Of a stretch of DNA of 64,000 bases, positions 52,599 to 59,445 are shown in pieces. Both the position numbers and the translations under genes were made by a program. The first letter of the stretch is position 1. Every line of letters starts with the position of its first letter. Under the pieces are notes generated by a model. The model had not been told where the DNA came from and did no database searches. It was given only the letters and a program-made list of their open reading frames with translations. Origin of the DNA: an uncultured Corynebacterium sp. (GTDB lineage: Bacteria > Actinomycetota > Actinomycetes > Mycobacteriales > Mycobacteriaceae); assembly GCF_946998835.1 (NCBI RefSeq), contig NZ_CAMQAZ010000003.1, forward strand, positions 1-64,000, read 5' to 3'.

Positions 52599-53804
52599 TT
52601 ATACCTCGTTCTCCTCACTCGAGACCTGTGCCCCGGCGGCTGCTGCTTCCTGGCTTGCTTCCCTCACCGTGATCTTCCCATTCATGAGCAGGGGAAGCAG
52701 CTCATCGCGGGTTTTGGTGAGGACTCGAACCTCGTCGCGCAGTTCGCCAGCGAAATCGAGTAGCGGGGTGGTTCTGGAGCCAAAGTTAGAGAGCTGCTCT
52801 TCGTTGGGCCATACGGTTTCATATGCTGCCAGGTCACGAGCTTGAACCCTCTGCCGGCCAGAAGTGCCCGTCACTGTCTGTGCCGCAAAGGCGCGGAAAT
52901 CTGCTGAATTAGCAACTGCGTATGGTGCTGCGAGTGGAATGTCCAGCTGTGGACGCATAACGATGAATTCCGTTGATCCGGCACCAACTGCATCGGCTTC
53001 GAGGAAATCGACGAACCCGCACTTTCCATTCTCAAAGCAGGGAGTTATTCGAGCTAGAAGGGTGTCGCCGTTTCGATAGCGGGACCCCCCTTTGGCCTCG
53101 TGCTCTTCCCATTCACTGATGGAAAACCCAGCTTCAGGAAGGTTCTTCATCTCGATTTTCCTGACTACCGTGCCCTTAGGGATAGGAGTCCTTGGGTTAA
53201 TCTGAATCACGTCGTCGAGTCGGGTATTGGTTGCCCCCAACTGAATAGCGTGCTTCCACAAAGATTGAATCGTTTCGTCGATGATTCCGAGAATATGGTT
53301 GTTCGCGGCGATCTTGTCGTCGAGGGAACCGAGAACTTCACTGATTTTTTCTTGCATAGCGATTGCCGGGATATCAATTGGCCAATTAGGCATTTCGCCG
53401 ATTGGTATCCGGTTTACCGTTGCCCCATATAGCGTTCGCTCCTGCAAGAAAGACTGCCACCTGGGACTTAACCAGAAGTAGAGAAGGTAACGGGGGTCAA
53501 TCAGACTCATGTCTGGTCTTAGCAAAGCCATTCGACGCCCGAGCGCAGCATCGATTTTTGGTGGCATCAAGGCTGCTTCGCCAATGCGAGTTTCATACGA
53601 GAACAACAGGTCGCCCTGCCTGGGCTGAACCCTTCTAGTCCAGGTGCGGAAATCCGCAGGGGAGAGTCTATCGGCAGTAGATAGATTTAAGCGACCATTG
53701 GATAGTCCACTGATATTAAGGAAGTACAGATTACCTGTGTTGATGCGCTTGGGGGTTGCATGAGGGCCGTCATAGATCTGGCCGATATCTTTCAGCTGTC
53801 GCAT
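52599..53804 (-). CDS. hsdS: Type I restriction-modification specificity subunit HsdS
   Basis: A 401-aa specificity subunit with two target recognition domains. TRD1 spans ~1-140 (LKDIGQIYDGPHATPKR ... PIGEMPNWPIDIP), then the central conserved helix (AMQEKISEVLGSLDDKIAANNHIL), TRD2 ~190-340 (RLDDVIQINPRTPIPKG ... VQARDLAAYETVWP), then the distal helix (LLDFAGELRDEVRVLTKTRDELLPLLMNGKI). The two TRDs fix the bipartite DNA site recognised by both modification and restriction. Gap to hsdM 2 bases. Confidence 0.93.
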   Translation of the reverse strand: MRQLKDIGQIYDGPHATPKRINTGNLYFLNISGLSNGRLNLSTADRLSPADFRTWTRRVQPRQGDLLFSYETRIGEAALMPPKIDAALGRRMALLRPDMSLIDPRYLLYFWLSPRWQSFLQERTLYGATVNRIPIGEMPNWPIDIPAIAMQEKISEVLGSLDDKIAANNHILGIIDETIQSLWKHAIQLGATNTRLDDVIQINPRTPIPKGTVVRKIEMKNLPEAGFSISEWEEHEAKGGSRYRNGDTLLARITPCFENGKCGFVDFLEADAVGAGSTEFIVMRPQLDIPLAAPYAVANSADFRAFAAQTVTGTSGRQRVQARDLAAYETVWPNEEQLSNFGSRTTPLLDFAGELRDEVRVLTKTRDELLPLLMNGKITVREASQEAAAAGAQVSSEENEV

Positions 53805-53806
53805 CG

Positions 53807-55393
53807 TTACACCAACCTCCCCAGCTGCTCGCGGACCACGGCGTCGAGACGCGCGGACTCGTCCAGGGCTGCTGTGAGCTCTGCGGTGAGGCGCGCGATC
53901 TTCTCGTCGATCGGCTCGCCGTCCTCTTCCTCCTCCGCGAAACCGACATAGCGGCCTGGGGTGAGAGCGTAATTAGCCTCACGGATCTCATCCAACGAAA
54001 CGGACTTGCAGTAACCAGGGATGTCTTCGTACTCCCCCTCAGCGGACGAGCGGCCACGCCAGGTGCGGAAAGTGTTCGCGATTTTCTGGACATCCTCGTC
54101 TGAGAAGGTGCGCTCGGTGCGGTCGACCATGTGTCCGAGCTCGCGGGCGTCGATCAGCAGGAACTCCCCGCGACGATCCACGGAGCCCTTGGAACCGGCG
54201 CCCTTGTCTTTAGCGAAGAACCAGACACACACCGGAATCTGCGTGCCGCGGAACAGCTGAGCAGGCAGCGTGACCACGCAGGAGACGATGTCGTCCTCAA
54301 GCATGTTCTTACGGATTTCACCCTCGCCTGAGGTGTTGGAGGTCATGGTGCCATTAGCCATCACCACGCCCGCTTCACCCTGAGGACTGAGCTTGTAGAT
54401 GATGTGTTGCATCCAGCCGAAGTTCGCATTCTTCTCCGGCGGCACACCGTAAATCCAACGCTTGTCATCGGTGCTGCGCGCCCAGTCTTTGATGTTGAAC
54501 GGTGGGTTGGCCAGTATGTAGTCCATCTCCACGCCCGGGTGGATGTCGCGGGCGAAGGTGTCGCCCCAACGCTCACCAAGGCCCTTCGAACTAAGTGCAT
54601 GGATAGCCAAGTTCATGCGCGCCATGCGCCAGGTGCGCTCGTTTAGCTCCTGGCCGTAGATAGCGATTGCGGACGGGTCCTTATCGTTGGCATCCAAGAA
54701 CTTTTCCGCCTGGACGAACATGCCGCCGGAACCGCAGCACGGGTCGTAGACGCGGCCCTCTGTCGGCTCGAGAATCTCCACCAGCGTGCGCACCACTGAG
54801 CGAGGAGTGTAGAACTCTCCGCCACGCTTTCCTTCAGCAGCAGCGAAGCGTGCGAGGAAGTACTCGTACACTTCCCCAAGTAGGTCACGTGCGCGTTCCG
54901 GGCCTTCTGCAGTGAAGCGAGTCGTGCTGAACATGTCCACGAGCTCACCCAGACGGCGCTGATCCACACTCTCACTGTTGTAATTGTGCGGCAGTGTGCC
55001 ATCCAAGGAGGGGTTATCGGCCATAAGGGTTTCAGAGGCCTCGTCGATAAGCTTGCCGATGCTCTTAAACTCTTTGCCGGCGTTCGCGGTCTTGCCTTTG
55101 GAGTGGCGTTGGAGGTAATCCCAACGGGCTTCCTTTGCTACCCAGAAGACGTTCTTTTCCAGGTAAGCGTCCCGGTCTTCGAGGTCTTCGAGAATATCCT
55201 CTTCGCTTGCGCCATCTTCTTCCAGCTCTGCCAGGAGTTCCTCGCGGCGTGCGTCAAAGGCATCGGTCACATACTTCAGAAACACCAGTCCGAGGACGAT
55301 GTCCTTGTACTGAGAGGCATCCATGGAACCGCGCAGTTTATCGGCGGCCTTCCATAGAGTGTCCTCGAATTCCTTGGCGGGGGTGGGAGTCAT
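53807..55393 (-). CDS. hsdM: Type I restriction-modification methylase subunit HsdM
   Basis: A 528-aa N6-adenine methylase. Start ATG 55393 (TPTPAKEFEDTLWKAADKL); the open frame to 55555 is upstream noise. The N-terminal helical HsdM_N domain (~1-150) is followed by the AdoMet-binding core: RVYDPCCGSGGMF (motif I), and catalytic ANPPFNIKDW (motif IV). It methylates the site given by HsdS to protect host DNA. It follows the HTH-methylase-TRD fusion by 10 bases. Confidence 0.95.
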   Translation of the reverse strand: MTPTPAKEFEDTLWKAADKLRGSMDASQYKDIVLGLVFLKYVTDAFDARREELLAELEEDGASEEDILEDLEDRDAYLEKNVFWVAKEARWDYLQRHSKGKTANAGKEFKSIGKLIDEASETLMADNPSLDGTLPHNYNSESVDQRRLGELVDMFSTTRFTAEGPERARDLLGEVYEYFLARFAAAEGKRGGEFYTPRSVVRTLVEILEPTEGRVYDPCCGSGGMFVQAEKFLDANDKDPSAIAIYGQELNERTWRMARMNLAIHALSSKGLGERWGDTFARDIHPGVEMDYILANPPFNIKDWARSTDDKRWIYGVPPEKNANFGWMQHIIYKLSPQGEAGVVMANGTMTSNTSGEGEIRKNMLEDDIVSCVVTLPAQLFRGTQIPVCVWFFAKDKGAGSKGSVDRRGEFLLIDARELGHMVDRTERTFSDEDVQKIANTFRTWRGRSSAEGEYEDIPGYCKSVSLDEIREANYALTPGRYVGFAEEEEDGEPIDEKIARLTAELTAALDESARLDAVVREQLGRLV

Positions 55394-55403
55394 ATCTGTG
55401 AGC

Positions 55404-57329
55404 TTACTTTCCGGAGAGGATGAGGCTGAACAAAGCATCGCTGGTTTGTTCGACTTCGTGGGTGAGCTGGAGGGCAACAGAGTGAGCAGTGCTGAGCGCG
55501 CGGGTGGTGTCGGCGATGACTGCACGCTGAGTGCGGTTGAGCTCTGGGATGGCAATCCGGGACAGCGGGTGGCGGCGAGTCACTGTACCTGTGCCTCGAG
55601 TGTCGATATTCGCAGGTGCATTGAGGCACGCAACGATAAAGTATGGGTCATATTCTTCCGACCGCGGACGGAGCACGGTGACCATGTTCGACGGGACCCA
55701 GGTCTTGTCGTCGTCCTCGTGGACCCAGGCGGAGAGCCCGCCGCGAGGCATGAGGATGTCGCCGGGGCGAAGGACGTCGGCGCCGTCGTAGTCATCGACG
55801 AACGCAGGAGTTGCATTCCGGTTGGGGACAGCGAGGTAGGCGCTGCCCGTCTCGATGTCTTTGTCGCGGCTGTAAGTGCCGTTGATGCGTTTGAAGTGGC
55901 CATCTTGGATGAGCTCACCGAGGGTGGTGAACGTGGTGGACACGGGAATCACGTCTGCGGTGACGCGTGGAGTGCGGATATGCATGAGTTCCTTGGTGGC
56001 TTCTTCAAGGGATTGAACAGCGGCGTCGAAAGTGGACCTTGCCTCAGCGGGGTTGGTGGGCTCGGTGAGATAGGTCGACGGACACAGTGAACCATCGTTG
56101 GTGACAACATCTGCCAGTGTCACCCTCCTGTACGGCACGTCGGTGTCTTCATGGTTGCGGGCAGCAGACAACCATTCCGCGATTCGGTTGGGGACCGATT
56201 GCGGTGGCTGAGTGGAGGCATCGATGAGCAGCGGTTCCTTCACTTCCTCGGAGCTCAGAACCCACAACACAGCAGGTATGCGCGTAGCTGAGAACAGTCC
56301 AGCTGGTAGCTCTACGACGGCTTCGACATGCCCCTCTGCTGTGAGGCGCTGCCGTTGTTCCTTGAACGGTGCTCGGAAGGTGGGGGACATGCTAGTGAGG
56401 ATGTACGCATGACCGTCGGCGGCCAGATGCTGAGCCGCATAAAGCAGGAACAGCTCCTCACCGAGCGGGCTACGTAATGAGTGACCGAAGAAGCTACTGC
56501 GTTGCATCTGCTCTGAGATTTCTCGGGGAATGCGCATGCCTAGCGGAGGTTCACAAACTATGAGATTGGCCCGTACGTCCGCAAACGGATCGTTCGTCAG
56601 TGAATCACCAGTCACGATGGTCGCATCATTGTTAGTCAGGTGTACAAGCAAGCGCGCCAGAGTTGCAGTCTGTTGGTGCAGTTCGACACCGAATAGCTGA
56701 GCCTCTGGGGTGTAATGTCCGACTCCGAGAAGTGTCCCGGCAATGCCGCAGGCTGGGTCCAAAACAGTGTCAGCATTTTCAGCAGAGGTGCCGGCGGCCG
56801 CTACGATTGTAGCGCTGGAAAGCGAGGTGGCAGTGCCGTACTGGCTGCGGTCGCCTCGTGATCCGACACCAAGGAAACGGTCGACCACTGAGCGGGCGGC
56901 TTCGCCGTGATTATCTACATTAAGTTTGACGATGCCCTGCTTGACGTCTTCTAGCGTATCGGCACTTATCCGTGACCGAAGCTCGTTGAATTCCTCTGAG
57001 GGCTCAAACGATGGGTCTTTATCGAGAGCTAATAGCGTGAGAATTACTAATGGAATGTCATCAACGGCGATTTCATTGCGGAGTAGGTTCGCTACAGCCC
57101 AAAGGCCCGTGAGCTGTAGCTCCCTTTCAGCATCTTTAGGTAAGAGGTCGTTGTCTTTAAGCCAAGCGACAACGGCCGCTGCTTCAAAAAGTGGCTTACG
57201 TGGAGTGGATTCCTCCACAGGCATGGGGAAGTCATCGTGGCGCCTTCGCCAGTTGCTGACAGCTGGTCGGCTGACTTCGGCGAGTTCTGCGATGTCCTTG
57301 AGGGTGAGATGTCCGGTGGTGGCAACCAT
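55404..57329 (-). CDS. HTH + degenerate N6-methylase + HsdS-type TRD fusion
   Basis: A 641-aa protein with three parts. Residues 1-60 are an HTH (LTLKDIAELAEVSRPAVSNWRRRH). About 180-400 are an N6-methylase-like fold: motif I LDPACGIAGTL (191-198) and VELHQ. Motif IV, normally (N/D/S)PP(Y/F/W), reads EPPL at 260-263, so catalysis is likely weak or lost. About 430-641 are an HsdS-like half: one TRD (TTFTTLGELIQDGHFKRI ... RHPLSRIAIPELNR) and the helical tail. It starts directly after the NYN gene stop, and is followed by a normal hsdM. It may regulate the operon, target DNA by its TRD, or sense modification state. Confidence 0.85.
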   Translation of the reverse strand: MVATTGHLTLKDIAELAEVSRPAVSNWRRRHDDFPMPVEESTPRKPLFEAAAVVAWLKDNDLLPKDAERELQLTGLWAVANLLRNEIAVDDIPLVILTLLALDKDPSFEPSEEFNELRSRISADTLEDVKQGIVKLNVDNHGEAARSVVDRFLGVGSRGDRSQYGTATSLSSATIVAAAGTSAENADTVLDPACGIAGTLLGVGHYTPEAQLFGVELHQQTATLARLLVHLTNNDATIVTGDSLTNDPFADVRANLIVCEPPLGMRIPREISEQMQRSSFFGHSLRSPLGEELFLLYAAQHLAADGHAYILTSMSPTFRAPFKEQRQRLTAEGHVEAVVELPAGLFSATRIPAVLWVLSSEEVKEPLLIDASTQPPQSVPNRIAEWLSAARNHEDTDVPYRRVTLADVVTNDGSLCPSTYLTEPTNPAEARSTFDAAVQSLEEATKELMHIRTPRVTADVIPVSTTFTTLGELIQDGHFKRINGTYSRDKDIETGSAYLAVPNRNATPAFVDDYDGADVLRPGDILMPRGGLSAWVHEDDDKTWVPSNMVTVLRPRSEEYDPYFIVACLNAPANIDTRGTGTVTRRHPLSRIAIPELNRTQRAVIADTTRALSTAHSVALQLTHEVEQTSDALFSLILSGK

Positions 57330-57884
57330 TTATGCGGTCTCCTTGGAGTTTGGGTAAAGCTGAATAATGTCGGCGTTCGTAGTTGTGGATGTAGCAGTCT
57401 TAGTAGTTTTTCGACCGTAGCCATCCTCGGCTAGGTAAACCTCTGCTGCTGCAAGCTGGAGTTGCTTGGAAAGCTGGAACTTGTGGGAGTAAACCGTGGT
57501 CGGCACTCCGAGCTCAGCAGCGCGAGCAACGGGCTTAGCGAAGATTCCGTCTCCGGAGACGAGTGCAATCTCGTCAAACTGGCCGATGTTCATGTATTCA
57601 ATCTCCTCGATTAGTTGATTATCCGCGCCGTCAGCCCCCACTCCCATAAGTAGGCGGGGACCTTTCCAACCTGCGTTCACATCCAGGAGACCGCTCTCGT
57701 CTGATGCGATGACAATAATCTCGCCATCTTCAATATCCAGCCAGCAGGTAAGCATGGTCTTGCACCATTCGACCTGGTTGGAGCTCTGGATTGGGCCTCC
57801 ATTGAAGTTTTCAATATCGATGAGAATTAGTCGACGGGGACCAGTATTGGAATGAAGGGATTTGGTGGACCGGATTGTGTTCAT
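57330..57884 (-). CDS. NYN (PIN-like) domain protein
   Basis: A 184-aa protein, first gene of the RM operon. The NYN/LabA-type fold is evident: LILIDIENFNGG (D23, E25, N26), an acidic pair GADGADNQLIEEI (D85, D88), and IALVSGDGIFAKPVARAAELG (D112), then a Lys/Gln-rich stretch. The four acidic residues are positioned as in metal-dependent PIN-like RNases. Known NYN nucleases cut RNA. The C-terminal ~35 residues are Thr/Lys-rich. It starts at ATG 57884 behind a consensus-like promoter. Its stop touches the next start, without a gap. Confidence 0.82.
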   Translation of the reverse strand: MNTIRSTKSLHSNTGPRRLILIDIENFNGGPIQSSNQVEWCKTMLTCWLDIEDGEIIVIASDESGLLDVNAGWKGPRLLMGVGADGADNQLIEEIEYMNIGQFDEIALVSGDGIFAKPVARAAELGVPTTVYSHKFQLSKQLQLAAAEVYLAEDGYGRKTTKTATSTTTNADIIQLYPNSKETA

Positions 57885-57927
57885 TGCTTGTGTCTCTTTC
57901 GGTGTGTTGCTCTTGCTTGCAATGAAT

Positions 57928-57957
57928 ACATTAGACCTATGTTCACAGATATGTCAA
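57928..57957 (-). promoter_or_regulatory. Promoter of the NYN-hsd operon with embedded GTTCACA site
   Basis: On the minus strand a TTGACA -35 box (complement of 57952-57957) lies 18 bases from TAATGT (complement of 57928-57933), a good -10. The spacer holds GTTCACA on plus (57941-57947), i.e. TGTGAAC on the sense strand. A regulator bound there would block RNA polymerase. Based on sequence match only; no transcript start known. Confidence 0.6.
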
Positions 57958-58041
57958 GTGTATGTACGTTAACAGTCGGGAAATGCTGGTCAATTATGGT
58001 TTTTGAAGGAAGTTGCGTGTGTTTAGATGTGGTCTAGCTAT

Positions 58042-58061
58042 GTTCACAGTATCGTGTGAAC
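58042..58061. promoter_or_regulatory. Palindromic operator GTTCACA-N6-TGTGAAC and related half-sites
   Basis: GTTCACA (58042-58048) and TGTGAAC (58055-58061) form a perfect palindrome with a 6-nt spacer. Further copies are GTTCACA at 57941-57947 and TGTGAAC at 58116-58122. A 12-nt direct repeat CTATGTTCACAG is at 57937-57948 and 58038-58049. Four copies of a 7-mer within 182 bases are far more than chance. The HTH-methylase fusion is the natural candidate for the binding protein. Confidence 0.6.
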
Positions 58062-58251
58062 GCGCCTTGGGGTGCACTTCCGGCTTAGATGTCGGGGTGT
58101 CTGGCTGAGATTAGATGTGAACCTGGCCATAGGGTCCCGCTCAATCTGGCTCCAGGAAAAATTTTGCGCCGGTATGACCTGCGATGAATCTATCGATTAG
58201 CTGCGCGGGCACTAGTTTGTCGCGTGCGGCCCGCGCACTAGTATTGCGCGA

Positions 58252-59211
58252 GTGTCGCGTAAGAAAATCCAAACCGAGATTCTCCAGCAGGGAACTGGGC
58301 AGGTTCCCCAACAAGGGCCGTTGCTGCAGGGTGTGAACAGGTTTCTCACCCTGCCGGTGGCACCTGTCATCCTGGTTCTCATCGGTTCTCTTGGCACCCA
58401 GGCCGCGGCCGTGCTGGTCACGGACATGCTTTCCACGGTCGGCGCGCCGGGCATATCGGGCCTGCGCATGACCGCTGCCGCCATCATCATGGTGGTTCTG
58501 TTCCGGCCAAAACTATCCGGAATGACCCGGGCTCGCGCCATCAACATTGTGGTCTACGGCGTCGCCATGGGCATGATGAGCATGATGGTGTACGCCGCCA
58601 TCGCCCGCCTCCCGCAGGGTGTCGCTGTCACCATCGACTTCCTTGGCCCCTGCGTCGTGTCTTTCCTGGGGCTGAAAATGTGGCGATCCCGCCTGTGGGC
58701 CGTCGTCGCTTTCATCGGCGTTGCCCTAATCGCCCAATCCTCCAATGACCTGGATCCTATCGGCATTGGTTACGCCGTGATCGGCGCGATCTTCTTCGGC
58801 GCCTACACGCTCTTTTCCGCCCGAATGGGCAGTTCCGAGGGCGGCGGCATGCCGGACCTGGCGCTGTCAGTGGTCGTCGCAGCAATCGTGCTCGCGCCGT
58901 TTTCTGTTCCCGCCGCACCGCTTGTCGACGGTCCGATGTGGGTCACCATCGTTATTTCCGGGTTCATTGGTGCTGTCATTCCCTACGTGATGGACACCAT
59001 CGCTGCGGGGATTGTCTCGGCGGCGGTCGTTGGCACGCTCTTCGCGCTGGACCCGGTCATCGGTGCAATTCTGGGCTGGGCGTTCTCCGGTGACAGGCTG
59101 ACCTGGTCCATGGCGCTGGGTATCGTGCTGATTGCGGTAGCCGGCGCAATTATTACTTGGCGTGGGGCGCGGGAATCGCGTGAGCTGCGAGGATTGGCAG
59201 CGCAAGCCTGA
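58252..59211 (+). CDS. EamA/RhtA-like amino acid exporter
   Basis: A 319-aa drug/metabolite transporter with ~10 TM segments, starting at GTG 58252. The two EamA repeats are visible: LVGxGSLGTQAAAVLV-type start, AIARLPQGVAVTIDFLGPCVV and FALDPVIGAILGWAFSGDRLTW in the second half. The family includes RhtA, which exports threonine and homoserine. The substrate here is not predictable. It is divergent from the NYN-hsd operon, so the 57885-58251 region serves both. Confidence 0.88.
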   Translation: MSRKKIQTEILQQGTGQVPQQGPLLQGVNRFLTLPVAPVILVLIGSLGTQAAAVLVTDMLSTVGAPGISGLRMTAAAIIMVVLFRPKLSGMTRARAINIVVYGVAMGMMSMMVYAAIARLPQGVAVTIDFLGPCVVSFLGLKMWRSRLWAVVAFIGVALIAQSSNDLDPIGIGYAVIGAIFFGAYTLFSARMGSSEGGGMPDLALSVVVAAIVLAPFSVPAAPLVDGPMWVTIVISGFIGAVIPYVMDTIAAGIVSAAVVGTLFALDPVIGAILGWAFSGDRLTWSMALGIVLIAVAGAIITWRGARESRELRGLAAQA

Positions 59212-59234
59212 GTTTTACTCCTAGCCGACCGGCC

Positions 59235-59325
59235 TTATTCAGCCGCGTCCACGAACGTCGATACGAGGTATCGGTTGATGTCGGAGCGGTTGATGATTCC
59301 CACCGCGCCACATTCTCTGGGGAGC
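59235..59325 (-). pseudogene. CBS-domain protein, C-terminal remnant
   Basis: On the minus strand the last ~30 codons before a stop at 59235 read ...GAVGIINRSDINRYLV STFVDAAE, the usual end of a CBS domain (VGIItRSDIxRYL). The rest of the frame upstream (to 59525) has no CBS sequence and overlaps the glfT2 start. So only the C-terminal part of a former CBS-domain gene seems left, suggesting deletion or rearrangement here. Confidence 0.5.
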
Positions 59326-59445
59326 CGATAGCGTGGCAAACAGTGCCAATCCGCCACTGGCATTAGGATGCTATGAGACAGAAACGTCGGTAAAACATCG
59401 GCGACGATACCCGGTAAACCACACGGAAAGCGGTTGATACGTCTC

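Noticed and set aside
57852..58037. 61-codon plus-strand frame over the NYN promoter region
   Set aside because: Sits on a strong promoter and operator region with no ribosome site.
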